Shown here: in pieces, positions 24,178-33,800 of the stretch | Position numbering within the stretch: position 1 is the first letter of the stretch | Layout of the letters: each line of letters opens with the position of its first letter | Source of the DNA: Pseudomonas frederiksbergensis | GTDB lineage: Bacteria; Pseudomonadota; Gammaproteobacteria; Pseudomonadales; Pseudomonadaceae | DNA length: 64,000 nt | NCBI RefSeq assembly: GCF_003732665.1 | Contig: NZ_MOBP01000014.1 | Location: 326,150 to 390,149, forward strand | Reading direction: 5' to 3' | Position numbers and translations under genes: made by a program | Notes under the pieces: generated by a model | Told to the model about the DNA's origin: nothing | Seen by the model: the letters and a program-made list of their open reading frames with translations, nothing else | The model's database searches: none

Positions 24178-25896
24178 TCACCCCGCCAACTCAACCTCTG
24201 GCACCACCGCCCACTCCGCCACCAACCGCGACGGCGTGCCACACACCCTGCGCTTGAACACAAAATTCCCGCACTTCTCGGCAAACTGCTTTCTGTTCTG
24301 CACCATGTCCAGTTGCATCTGCTCCAGCTCCGCATTCCGGCAATGCTGCATCAGTTGCGTATCACTGCGTCCCTTGCGCTCACGAATCGCCGCATACGCC
24401 GGGTCACTCAACGCGCCATTGGCCCGTTGCAACAACCACAACCCGAACTCATCCGGGCAACGCGGGCCGATTTCCTGGACCATGCCCAGTTGCAAGGCCT
24501 GGGTCGCGCTGAGCGGCAACCAGTCCTCGGTGAGTTTTTCCGCCATGGCCTGGCCGACGGCGCGGGGCAGGCTGTAGGTCCAGTATTCGGAGCCGTACAA
24601 CCCCATGGTTTTGTAGTGAGGGTTGAGCACGATTTCAGCGCGGGCGAAGACGATATCGGCGGCCAGCGCCAGCATCACACCACCGGCCCCGGCGCTGCCG
24701 GTCACGCCGCACACCACCAGTTGCCGGGCGCTGAGCAGTGCTTCGCAAACGTCATCGATCGCCTGGATATTGGCCCAGGCTTCCAGCCCCGGCACCTCGG
24801 CAGCCTGGATCACGTTCAGGTGCACGCCATTGGAAAAACTGCCGCGTCCACCCTTGATCAGCAGCACCTGGGTGTCCCGGGCCTTGGCCCAACGCAACGC
24901 CTCTACCAGCCGCTGGCATTGCTCGGTGCTCATGGCGCCGTTGTAGAACTCGAACGTCAGCTCGCCGACCTGCCCGGATTCGCGGTAACTGATCGGTTGA
25001 TAGTCTTCGGTGTTGAACGGGTTCGCGGCGATTGACCAGTCAAGGGTGGGCACGTCGCTCAACTGCTGGGCCAGCACATGCCGCGCCGGGCGTTTGAAGG
25101 TTTCTTCGCCGGGCAGCGGCTTGCGGCGCAGCGAACCGATCCAGACGCTGTGATCACCGGTCGCCACCAGCACCGCGTCGTCATGCACTGCCAAAATCTC
25201 TCCCGGCGTGCCGCTGCGCTGATCCAGGTGTGCGTCATACAGGTAGTACTGACCGCCGGCCAGACTGGCCAATACGCCGGGCTGACCATCGGCCGCGTCG
25301 ATGCTGCGTTTGATAAAGCGTGAGCAGTCGTGCCAACTGAAGGTGCGGTCGGCCTGTTTCATGTTCGGCTGCAAACGGCCCAGCACTCGGTGTTGACGGT
25401 AATCCACCGGCACCGGGACGAACCCGGCGATGAATTTGTCCACCACTTCGCGCACGCAACGGATCGCCGCATCGCTGACCCGGCCGTTGTACAGCTCGGA
25501 TTTGCGCAGGCCTTGGGGCAGGTTGAATTCGCAGGTGGCCCACACCGGCCCGGCGTCCATTTCTTGCGCGGCTTGCAGCGCGGTGACGCCCCAGCGCTCC
25601 AGTTCATGTTTAATCGCCCAGTCCAGAGCGCTGGCGCCGCGATCACCGACGATGCCGGGATGGATGATCACCACCGGGCGCTCGAGGTTGCTCCATAGTT
25701 GTTGTGGCACCCGGTCCTTGAGGAACGGGCAGATCACCAGATCGGCGCCGGAATGCTCAATCTGTTCGCACACTGCGTTGTCGTCGGTGAACAGCACCAC
25801 GCTGGGTGAATGCCCGGCCTGGCGCAACTCCAGCCAGGTGCGTTGGGTCAAGCCGTTGAAGGCGGATGACAGCAGGATGATTTTTAGCGAACGCAT
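24178..25896 (-). CDS. HoxX-like formyltransferase / enoyl-CoA hydratase fusion
   Basis: 572 residues. N-terminal formyl-transferase fold (1-170: KIILLSSAFNGLTQRTWLELRQAGH, VIIHPGIVGDRGASALDWAI, WGVTALQAAQEMDAGPVW) with an OB-like linker (RKPLPGEETFKRPARH), then a crotonase domain (about 300-530: LLIKGGRGSFSNGVHLNVIQAAE, VCGVTGSAGAGGVMLALAADIVFA, LNPHYKTMGLYGSEYWTYSLPRAVG). This matches HoxX, which makes the CO ligand of oxygen-tolerant [NiFe]-hydrogenases from formyl-tetrahydrofolate through formyl-CoA. ATG 25896 follows GGAAGAGG with correct spacing and gives the normal family length. No hydrogenase structural or hyp genes are in the window, so an alternative formyl/acyl role must be considered. 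Confidence 0.78.
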   Translation of the reverse strand: MRSLKIILLSSAFNGLTQRTWLELRQAGHSPSVVLFTDDNAVCEQIEHSGADLVICPFLKDRVPQQLWSNLERPVVIIHPGIVGDRGASALDWAIKHELERWGVTALQAAQEMDAGPVWATCEFNLPQGLRKSELYNGRVSDAAIRCVREVVDKFIAGFVPVPVDYRQHRVLGRLQPNMKQADRTFSWHDCSRFIKRSIDAADGQPGVLASLAGGQYYLYDAHLDQRSGTPGEILAVHDDAVLVATGDHSVWIGSLRRKPLPGEETFKRPARHVLAQQLSDVPTLDWSIAANPFNTEDYQPISYRESGQVGELTFEFYNGAMSTEQCQRLVEALRWAKARDTQVLLIKGGRGSFSNGVHLNVIQAAEVPGLEAWANIQAIDDVCEALLSARQLVVCGVTGSAGAGGVMLALAADIVFARAEIVLNPHYKTMGLYGSEYWTYSLPRAVGQAMAEKLTEDWLPLSATQALQLGMVQEIGPRCPDEFGLWLLQRANGALSDPAYAAIRERKGRSDTQLMQHCRNAELEQMQLDMVQNRKQFAEKCGNFVFKRRVCGTPSRLVAEWAVVPEVELAG

Positions 25897-26058
25897 AGGT
25901 GCCTCTTCCGTGAGAATGTTCAGCCGCGGGCTCGCAATGAGCCGTCCCTGGCTTTCGATGGAAGGGCGATAGTAGTGATTGCAGGAAGGCTGGCTACTGA
26001 CGGGGATCAAATTTGTAGCAGCGAGTGATTGATTTCTACAGAACACCACTAACCCAAT

Positions 26059-26147
26059 GTGGGAGCGGGCTTGCTTGCGAAAGCGGTGTGTCAGCCGATG
26101 TAAATGTTGACTGATACACCGCTTTCGCGAGCAAGCCCGCTCCCACA
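26059..26147. repeat. REPIN (inverted REP pair)
   Basis: Left arm has GCTTGCTTGCGAA (one mismatch), right arm is canonical. It lies downstream of the amidohydrolase gene, 160 bases before the hoxX-like start. The remainder of 25897-26166 shows no gene. Confidence 0.88.
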
Positions 26148-26166
26148 GGGGGATTGTCAGTGTTGG

Positions 26167-28116
26167 TTAGAAGGCGAAACAGGAGCAGCCAAAAGCGCCC
26201 CAAAAGCCTTGGAAGTCACTGACCGGCGCCGACGACATCCGCGCCCGCTGGTGACTGTGGGCATGCACCGCACACGCGCCGACACATTGATGAACCTGCG
26301 CCGCCAACGGTTTCCAGTGCCCCGGCACCTTGGCCACCGGCGACCACTCGGGCACCACCGGAATTGGTGGTGGCGAGAGTTTTTCAAACTCGACACTGCC
26401 ATAGACGATCTTGCCGTCGACGATGGTCAGCACCGATTCGATCCACTTGATCGCTTCGTCTTCGATATGGAAATAGTCCGCCGACAGCGCAATCAAATCC
26501 GCCAGTTGCCCGACCTTGATCTGGCCTTTCTGCCCTTGCTCGGACGAGAACCAGGCGCTGCCGTGGGTGAACAGTTCCAGCGCGGTGTCGCGGCTCAAGC
26601 CCTGGGGGTAAAGCGCCAAACCACCGACGGTGCGGCCGCTGACCAGCCAGTACATCGAGGTCCAGGGGTTGTAGCTCGACACGCGGGTGGCATCGGTGCC
26701 GGCGCCGACCGGAATGCCTTCGGCCAACATGCGCGCAATCGGTGGCGTGTGTTCGGCGGCTTGGGCACCGTAGCGGTCGACGAAGTATTCACCCTGGAAC
26801 GCCATGCGATCCTGAATCGCAATCCCGCCGCCCAGGGCTTTCACCCGCTCGATGTTTTGTGGGGTGATGGTTTCCGCGTGGTCGAAAAACCACGGCAAGC
26901 CGTCGAATGGAATGTCGCGATTGACCTTCTCGAACACGTCGAGCATGCGGCTAATGGATTCGTTGTAGGTCGCGTGCAGGCGGAACGGCCAGCGTTGTTC
27001 CACCAAGTGGCGCACCACCGGTTCCAGTTCCTGTTCCATGGTGTGTGGCAGGTCTGGACGCGGTTCCAGGAAGTCTTCGAAATCCGCCGCCGAAAACACC
27101 AGCATTTCCCCGGCGCCGTTGTGCCGCAGGAAATTATCGCCCTGGCCGTAATGGGAGCTGCCGGTCCAGTGCTTGAAGTCGGTCAGCTCTTCCTTGGGTT
27201 TTTGGGTGAACAGGTTGTAGGCGATGCGCACCGTGAGTTGCTTGTCGTCGGCCAGTTGCTGGATGACCTGATAGTCGTCCGGGTAATTCTGATAACCGCC
27301 ACCGGCATCGATGGCGCTGGTCACGCCCAGGCGATTGAGTTCGCGCATGAACTGGCGGGTGGAATTGATTTGGTGTTCCAGCGGCAGTTTCGGGCCCTTG
27401 GCCAGGGTCGAGTAGAGGATCATCGCGTTGGGCCGGGCGATCAGCATGCCGGTAGGGTCGCCATTAGAGTCGCGGACAATCTCGCCACCCGGCGGGTTCG
27501 GCGTGTCGCGGGTGTAGCCGACCACTTTCAGCGCGGCGCGGTTGAGCAGGGCGCGGTCGTAGAGGTGCAGGACGAACACCGGCGTATCTGGCGCAGCCTT
27601 GTTCAGTTCTTCAATAGTCGGCAGGCGTTTTTCGGCGAACTGGAATTCATTCCAGCCACCCACCACGCGCACCCATTGCGGGGTGGGCGTGCGGTCGGCC
27701 TGGTCCTTGAGCAGGCGTAGCGCATCGACCAGTGACGGCACGCCTTCCCAGCGCAGTTCCAGGTTGTAATTGAGGCCGCCGCGAATCAGGTGCAGGTGCG
27801 AGTCGTTGAGGCCGGGGATCACCGTGCGCCCGTGCAGGTCGATGATCTGCGTGCCGGGACCTTGCAGGGCCATGGCCTGGGCATCGCTGCCCACCACCAC
27901 GAAGCGTCCGTCCTTGATCGCCACGGCGCTGGCCTGTGGCTTCTTGCGGTCGACGGTGTGCAGGCGTCCGTTGTACAGAATCAGATCGGCCGGGGCATCG
28001 GGCATGGTTTTACTCCCTGCGAAAAGTGGGCTGACCCAGGCACCGACGGCGCCCGCTGAAAGGCCTTGCAGTACATGGCGGCGGTTGAATCCGTTGCGCT
28101 CGTCAGGTGGGCTCAT
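26167..28116 (-). CDS. Tat-exported YtcJ-type amidohydrolase
   Basis: 649 residues. Twin-arginine signal (N-R12-R-H-V-L-Q-G followed by LSAGAVGAWVSPLFAG), then an Amidohydro_3 metal-dependent hydrolase: N-terminal beta-sandwich (ADLILYNGRLHTVDRKKPQASAVAIKDGRFVVVG), metal motif H-x-H in GLNDSHLHLIRGG, later histidines in RLHATYNES and FFDHAETI, and the conserved Asp in VGAGTDATR. Family members hydrolyse amides, carbamates or related bonds in the periplasm. The C-terminus carries an unusual extra tail from residue 609 with HQCVGACAVHAHSH and a final CSC, a possible metal-binding segment outside the usual fold. Substrate unknown. Confidence 0.87.
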   Translation of the reverse strand: MSPPDERNGFNRRHVLQGLSAGAVGAWVSPLFAGSKTMPDAPADLILYNGRLHTVDRKKPQASAVAIKDGRFVVVGSDAQAMALQGPGTQIIDLHGRTVIPGLNDSHLHLIRGGLNYNLELRWEGVPSLVDALRLLKDQADRTPTPQWVRVVGGWNEFQFAEKRLPTIEELNKAAPDTPVFVLHLYDRALLNRAALKVVGYTRDTPNPPGGEIVRDSNGDPTGMLIARPNAMILYSTLAKGPKLPLEHQINSTRQFMRELNRLGVTSAIDAGGGYQNYPDDYQVIQQLADDKQLTVRIAYNLFTQKPKEELTDFKHWTGSSHYGQGDNFLRHNGAGEMLVFSAADFEDFLEPRPDLPHTMEQELEPVVRHLVEQRWPFRLHATYNESISRMLDVFEKVNRDIPFDGLPWFFDHAETITPQNIERVKALGGGIAIQDRMAFQGEYFVDRYGAQAAEHTPPIARMLAEGIPVGAGTDATRVSSYNPWTSMYWLVSGRTVGGLALYPQGLSRDTALELFTHGSAWFSSEQGQKGQIKVGQLADLIALSADYFHIEDEAIKWIESVLTIVDGKIVYGSVEFEKLSPPPIPVVPEWSPVAKVPGHWKPLAAQVHQCVGACAVHAHSHQRARMSSAPVSDFQGFWGAFGCSCFAF

Positions 28117-28229
28117 GACGGTGTTCCCCGCTCAGTTCTTCATAAAAGAAAAGGGATTGAACAGCCGATGTCTGACGCATGCGGCCAGAAGGAATATAGA
28201 CCGCAAATCACTTTGCCGACGCCCAAATG

Positions 28230-28261
28230 CACGAATCCCGCCACAAGGGGCGGGATTCGTG
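28230..28261. terminator. Hairpin, possible bidirectional terminator
   Basis: CACGAATCCCGCC (28230-28242) and GGCGGGATTCGTG (28249-28261) form a 13-base perfect stem with a 6-base loop, but no strong U-tract follows on either strand. Confidence 0.55.
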
Positions 28262-28273
28262 TGCAGCCAGAGA

Positions 28274-28294
28274 GGCTCCCCTGTGCGGGGAGCC
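28274..28294 (-). terminator. Hairpin downstream of the SCP2 gene
   Basis: GGCTCCCC (28274-28281) and GGGGAGCC (28287-28294) with loop TGTGC, immediately after the SCP2 stop; on the minus strand it is followed by TCTCT. Probable terminator in tandem with the hairpin at 28230. Confidence 0.65.
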
Positions 28295-28300
28295 ATCATC

Positions 28301-28615
28301 TTACGACGGGAACAGCTCGGACAGTTTCATCGCCAGCATCATGTCGCCTTCAGCGCGCAGTTTGCCGCCCATGAACGCTTGCATGCCGTCGGTTTCGCCG
28401 CTGACGATGCCTTCCAGGGTCTCGGCGTCCATCACCAGCGTGACCTGGGCGTCCGGGTTCTCGCCTTCTTTGAGCTCGCAGGTGCTGTCTTTGACGATCA
28501 GCGAGAAATTCTTGGTGTCGTCGATGCGGAAACCGAAGACCAGGTCCAGACCGGCAGCGGCGGCTGGGTTGAACTTGGCTTTCATTGCTTGTACGGCATC
28601 AGCTACGGAGGTCAT
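28301..28615 (-). CDS. SCP2 sterol-binding-domain protein
   Basis: Complete single-domain SCP2 protein of 104 residues (AVQAMKAKFNPAAAAGLDLVFGFRIDD, GENPDAQVTLVMDAETLEGIVSGETDGMQAFMGGKLRAEGDMMLAMKL). The conserved GGKLRAEGDMMLAMKL helix-strand is intact. Such proteins bind fatty acyl chains or hydrophobic ligands in the cytoplasm. AAGGATC lies about 6 bases before the ATG. It follows the histidine-phosphatase gene after a 64-base gap on the same strand, so the two may be cotranscribed. Confidence 0.9.
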   Translation of the reverse strand: MTSVADAVQAMKAKFNPAAAAGLDLVFGFRIDDTKNFSLIVKDSTCELKEGENPDAQVTLVMDAETLEGIVSGETDGMQAFMGGKLRAEGDMMLAMKLSELFPS

Positions 28616-28679
28616 GGTTTGATCCTTTTGTTGAGAATTACAGCTGGGTGGTTACAGCCAGGGTCGCAATAGTCCGGAC

Positions 28680-29390
28680 TCAGCGAAACGTGATGAGTTC
28701 CGGGGCCTTCAGCAGTTGCAGGTGCGCATGACTGTTGAAGGAAGCCAGAGCCACCTCGCGACCACGGAACTTCAGTTGGTTGAGCGAGGTGTTGACGATT
28801 TGCCAGTTGAGTTCAAAGGCCTGGCGGGCAGGCATTTGCGTAATGAGGTGGAGCAGGGCCGTGATGGTGCCGCCGGAGGTGAACACGGCGATTTTCTGGG
28901 TGTTGTCGGCCAGTTCGAGAATGCGATTCAGACCGGCCTGGACCCGTTCGACAAAACCCAGCCAGCTTTCGAGCCCCGGCGTGTCGTAAGTGCCGGCCAG
29001 CCAGCGCTCGATGATCAGGGCGAAGATGCGCTGGAATTCGGCACGGTTTTGCGCGGCGTTGCGCAACACTTCCAGGGCCTCGGGCTCGTCCGCCAGCATG
29101 GCCGGGAGCAGGGCGCGGATCACCGCGTCGGCGTCGAATTCGTTGAAGGCGGAATCGGTTTCCAGGGTTGGCACCGGCAGGCCCACGGCGGAAAATTGCT
29201 CCAGCGCGGTGGTGGCCGTGTGCTGCTGGCGACGCAAGTCCCCGGCAAGGCAGCGATCGAAGCTGATACCCAGCTCAGCAAGGTGCTGGCCGAGGATTTC
29301 TGCCTGGCGCACACCGGTCGGCGAGAGGACGTCGTAGTCGTCTGCACCAAAGGAGGCCTGGCCATGTCGAATCAAGTAGATGCTGCCCAC
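28680..29390 (-). CDS. Histidine phosphatase (phosphoglycerate mutase-like) family protein
   Basis: 236 residues. N-terminal catalytic motif IYLIRHGQASFG with the phospho-accepting His and Arg of the RHG signature; second-half motifs GTYDTPGLESWLGFVERV and VFTSGGTITALLHLI, where the usual catalytic His of the second half is replaced by the GG-T-I stretch. GTG 29390 is chosen because it places the RHG motif at the expected 8-10 residues from the start; upstream codons give an unrelated basic leader. The substrate (small phosphoester or phosphoprotein) cannot be told. Confidence 0.82.
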   Translation of the reverse strand: MGSIYLIRHGQASFGADDYDVLSPTGVRQAEILGQHLAELGISFDRCLAGDLRRQQHTATTALEQFSAVGLPVPTLETDSAFNEFDADAVIRALLPAMLADEPEALEVLRNAAQNRAEFQRIFALIIERWLAGTYDTPGLESWLGFVERVQAGLNRILELADNTQKIAVFTSGGTITALLHLITQMPARQAFELNWQIVNTSLNQLKFRGREVALASFNSHAHLQLLKAPELITFR

Positions 29391-29597
29391 GTCCGCGTCA
29401 TCCCGGTACGTTGAAGGTTTGGCGAGGTTATGAGGATGACTGCGGGCTGTCAATGAAAAAACATACGCTTGTTTGAAATGCCCGTTACAGGCCTGTTGCC
29501 AAAGGTTTCATGGCTGGCCCCAAAGCCGGGGCATGGGTATGCTGGAGCCATCCCGCGCGAGTGTTTCAGCCGCGCATCAGTATCAAAGGAGTCCTGT

Positions 29598-30620
29598 GTG
29601 GAGTTTTTCGCCGAGTACGCCAGTTTCCTGGCCAAGACCGTGACCCTGGTGATCGCTATTCTGGTGGTCCTGGCCAGTTTCGCGGCATTGCGCAGTAAAG
29701 GTCGGCGCAAGTCGGCCGGCCAGTTGCAGGTCAGCAAACTCAATGATTTCTACAAAGGCCTGCGTGAACGCCTGGAGCAGACGTTGCTCGACAAGGATCA
29801 GCTCAAGGCCTTGCGCAAATCCCAGGCTAAAACCGAGAAAAAACACAAGAAAAAACCCGAAGCCAAGGGCCGGGTGTTCGTGCTGGATTTCGATGGCGAC
29901 ATCAAGGCTTCGGCCACTGAAAGCCTGCGTCACGAAATCACCGCGCTGCTGACCCTCGCCACGCCCAAGGATGAAGTGGTCCTGCGCCTGGAAAGCGGCG
30001 GCGGCATGGTCCACAGCTATGGCCTGGCCTCTTCGCAACTGGCGCGGATCCGTCAGGCCGGCGTGCCGTTGACCGTGTGCATCGACAAGGTCGCGGCCAG
30101 CGGCGGCTACATGATGGCGTGCATCGGCGAGAAAATTATCAGCGCGCCGTTCGCCATCCTCGGCTCCATCGGCGTGGTCGCGCAGTTGCCCAACGTCAAT
30201 CGCCTGCTGAAAAAGCACGATATCGACTTCGAAGTGCTGACCGCCGGCGAGTACAAACGCACCCTGACCGTGTTTGGCGAAAACACTGAAAAAGGCCGGG
30301 AGAAATTCCAGGAAGACCTGGACATCACCCACGAACTGTTCAAGAACTTCGTCGCCCGCTATCGCCCGCAACTGGCCATCGATGAAGTCGCCACTGGCGA
30401 AATCTGGCTCGGCATCGCCGCGCTGGACAAGCAACTGGTGGACGAACTCAAGACCAGCGACGAGTACCTGTCCGAGCGCGCCAAGAGTGCCGAGCTGTAC
30501 CACCTGCACTACGCCGAACGCAAAAGCCTGCAAGAACGCATCGGTATGGCCGCCAGCGGTTCGGTCGATCGCTTGCTATTGAGCTGGTGGAGTCGCTTGA
30601 CTCAACAGCGCTTCTGGTAA
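29598..30620 (+). CDS. sohB: SohB, inner-membrane S49 peptidase
   Basis: 340 residues. One N-terminal membrane helix (ASFLAKTVTLVIAILVVLASFAAL), a lysine-rich linker (AKTEKKHKKKPEAKG), an N-terminal SohB domain and an S49 serine protease domain with the nucleophile motif KVAASGGYMMACIGEKIISAPFAILGSIGV, which places Ser and the later Lys of the SppA-type dyad. GTG 29598 has AAAGGA 7 bases upstream and starts EFFAEYASFL as in other pseudomonads. Cleaves membrane-embedded peptides on the periplasmic side. A terminator follows. Confidence 0.93.
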   Translation: MEFFAEYASFLAKTVTLVIAILVVLASFAALRSKGRRKSAGQLQVSKLNDFYKGLRERLEQTLLDKDQLKALRKSQAKTEKKHKKKPEAKGRVFVLDFDGDIKASATESLRHEITALLTLATPKDEVVLRLESGGGMVHSYGLASSQLARIRQAGVPLTVCIDKVAASGGYMMACIGEKIISAPFAILGSIGVVAQLPNVNRLLKKHDIDFEVLTAGEYKRTLTVFGENTEKGREKFQEDLDITHELFKNFVARYRPQLAIDEVATGEIWLGIAALDKQLVDELKTSDEYLSERAKSAELYHLHYAERKSLQERIGMAASGSVDRLLLSWWSRLTQQRFW

Positions 30621-30632
30621 GTCGCTGACAAT

Positions 30633-30666
30633 AACCCGGTCAATTCGTTGGCCGGGTTTTTTTATG
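30633..30666 (+). terminator. Rho-independent terminator of sohB
   Basis: AACCCGG (30633-30639) pairs with CCGGGTT (30652-30658), followed by a run of T. Confidence 0.88.
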
Positions 30667-30834
30667 CCCGTTGTTTATCAATGCATTAATCGTTAAGTGT
30701 ATGGTGGTATTTATATATATCTGATGTTCATATAGTTGATGGGTTTGTCGTTATTCTGATCGGATATTGAAGCTTTTAATTGAAACTTTGATCTTTAGAC
30801 TGAAGGCTCTTATTGTGAAAAGAGTTACGTATTC
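30667..30834 (+). promoter_or_regulatory. AT-rich leader of the NEL-like gene pair
   Basis: About 170 bases far richer in A and T than the surrounding genome (GTATTTATATATATCTGATG near 30710), with several possible -10 hexamers but no single convincing promoter. This is the type of region bound by H-NS/MvaT-class silencers; that role is inference. Confidence 0.5.
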
Positions 30835-33800
30835 ATGTCTTCTGAAATAACGTCGTCCTCGTCCACAACTAGCACCACGGATATGACGCCTGAACAACAA
30901 GGCGTTTTTTACGCATTATTCAAGGATCATCCCATTCCGTCCTGGCTGTCCGAGGCCGACGGCCCGGCCCGTACGTCGCTGTATGCACGGGTAGTGGCCA
31001 GCCAGAAATCCCGGGTCGAAGCCGCCACGGCGATGGCCGCACTGAAAAGCCCGCAACAGTTTTGTTCACCGTTATTGGCCAAAGCCATGGAAGCCAAGTT
31101 GGGCGAGTCGCTGGATATCAGGGGCGTAGTGTTTCAGCATGTTCGTTCAACTTCGAGCCTGCTTGGGCTGCGCAAGAAACTGGTGCTGCCGATTGATCGT
31201 GACTTGTTAGTCGCTGCGTGTGAAAACTTCGAGACCTCTGAAACACTCGAGAGTAACTATGATGACAAGTCACTTATTTATCAGCCGGAACGTATTAACG
31301 GCACTTCCAACAAAATACTCGCCCTCAAACCCCATGAGTTTGCCCAGTTGTGCCGCAAGCTGGATCTGGGCAAGCAGTACCAGACCCACCTGAACAGCGT
31401 ATTTGAACCGTACGCCGACACCGGCGCCGTGCGCCAGGCCTGTGTCCATCATTCCCAGCGCGTGTTAGATGTGGACCGCTATCAGGCGCTGATGAAGAAA
31501 CACATCACTGAACCGGCGTTCCAGATGCTGGGTGAGGTGATGGACAACACGGCGTCGATCAAGTGGGGCCAGCGCACCGTCGCTCATAAGCGCCTTGAGC
31601 TGCTGGGCTACAAGCTGTGCGGCGCGATGCTCATCGTGACGGTCAGTGACGGGGCCTATGTCAACAATCCTTGCGTGCTGTATTTGCCGGGGGATGCCGA
31701 GCAACCGCTGAAAGAGTACGGCAGCGTCACCGCACTGGAAGTGGACCTCGGTTCGCGCTTGCTCGACAAGACATTCCAATCCTTGCTCATGCGCTTTGTC
31801 TCGCTGAGGGATCGCCCCGGATTCCATTCGGCGCTCGCGGCACGGGATGTGCGCCCCGGCAGCAACTGGATGCAACCCTCGCAACGGGCTTCCTTGCCAG
31901 TGACGGCCCTCGCGGTGACAAGCAATCTGTTTGCCGATCTTTACCTGCAACGCGCCGAGCAGGTCATGGCCGATGCGCGTCTGCTGGTCGTGCCCACCGA
32001 CGATGAAGACGAGAAAACCCGCCTTGGCCGGATGGACACTTACACCACCATCGGCCTCGATCTGGTGCTGTTCGGCATTTCATTCATCCCAGTGGTGGGG
32101 GAGGTGATGATGGCGTTGACCGTCGCCGATTTGCTGCTGGGGGTCTACCACGGGATCGAGAGTTGGGCGGCGGGCGAGCAGGAACAGGCTTCGGACTATT
32201 TCTTCGATACCCTGGAAAACCTGATCGTGATGGGGGCGCTGTCTGCTGGCGCCGGGCTCGGCAGGGGCGCGCTCAGGACCGTGCGCACCAGCCCCTTCGT
32301 CGAGAGCCTGCGGGAGGTCAAGTTCTCCGCCGACAAGGTTCGTTTGTGGAAGCCCGACCTGACGCCCTATCGCCGCCATATCTCGCTGCCGCGCTGGCTC
32401 AAACCCGACGAACGAGGCCTGCGCTGGTTCGAAGACCAGGCGTACCTGGCGCTGGACAAGGACATCTACGCGGTTCGCCCGCAGGAGGACACCGACCTGT
32501 GGGAGATCGAGGGCTCGAACCTGGGCGAAAACTATGCGCCGGCGCTGGAAACCAACAACGTCGGCGCATGGCGCCATGACTCCGAACTGCCGATGGAGTG
32601 GGATCGCCTGACGCTGTTCCGGCGCCTGGGCTATTTGGAGCAGGACATCTCCGATGCGCAGGCGTTGCAGATCCTGCTGGTCAGCGCCACCGACGACAAC
32701 GCCTTGCGCCAGGTGCTGATCGATCGAACCCGGCCGCCGGCGTTGCTGGTCGATACCGTGCGCCGGTTTGCTACGGACAGCAGGGTCAGCGGGTTCATCC
32801 AGGACATGAGCACTGAGCGGACGGCGGCCGTCGCCGACGCCGACCTGCAATTGCGTTTGCTGACCACGCTCAAGACCTGGCCGGCGCAGACCGCGATCAA
32901 TGTCATTGATGCCACCGGCCAGCCTTTTAGCCGGTACACCGCGCCTGACGTCGAGCAGCCCGGCAAGAGCCTGCAACTGAGCCTGGACAAGGTGCGCAAA
33001 GGCGAGTTCTACCCCGAACTGCTGTCCGGCCTGAGCGCCAGTGAACGCACGCACTTGCTCGATTCGCCGTCGGTGGTGGCCGCCGAGCAGATCACCGCGC
33101 TGGTGCAGAAATTGGCCGAGCAGGCTGATCGCAAGCGCCGGGACTTGTTCGAATGGATTTATCAGCGCGCCGCGCCGGAGCAAGTGCTGCGCGCCACGGC
33201 GTTGAGCAATCAATTCTCCGATTTGCCGGTCAGCGTGATCGATGAGCTGATCCGCCATGCCGACAGCAGTGAACTGATCGAACTGGAAGCCGGCGACGTG
33301 CCGTTGCGTCTGGCCGAGGAGGCGCGGCGCTATCGCCAGGTGGTACGGGTCAGCCGGGCCTACGAAGGTCTGTACCTGGACGCAGTGGGCGGCATCGACA
33401 CCGACCGCGTGGTGTTCGGTGCGTTGCGGCATTTGCCCGGTTGGCAAAGCGATCTGTACGTGCATGTGCTGGAGTGGTCGTTCTACACCGACGAAATGGC
33501 CAGCATCGGCGCGGAAAGCGCCTCGCAACAGTTGCTGATCAATGCCCATCCCGACCGTTATGAAGTCCGCGACGCGAGTTCCAATCTGCTCAGCTACCTG
33601 CCGGGGCGCACCCGCGCACATTATTTCCAGGCGCTGTGGGAAGGCTTGTCCGTCTCCCGTCGCTCGGCGCTGGGCTTGCACGTCGAGGATCACGGGGTCG
33701 GCCTCAGGGCGAAAATTACCCGCCTGGCCCAGGAACGGCGAGCATTCGCCCAGGCGAGCCTTGGTATTTTTCCGGTGCGGGCGAATTACGTTTCGCCCAT

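Noticed and set aside
28680..29390. Cobalamin phosphatase CobC assignment for the histidine phosphatase
   Set aside because: Family is right but it lies far from the cob genes, lacks CobC-specific features, and has an SCP2 neighbour.
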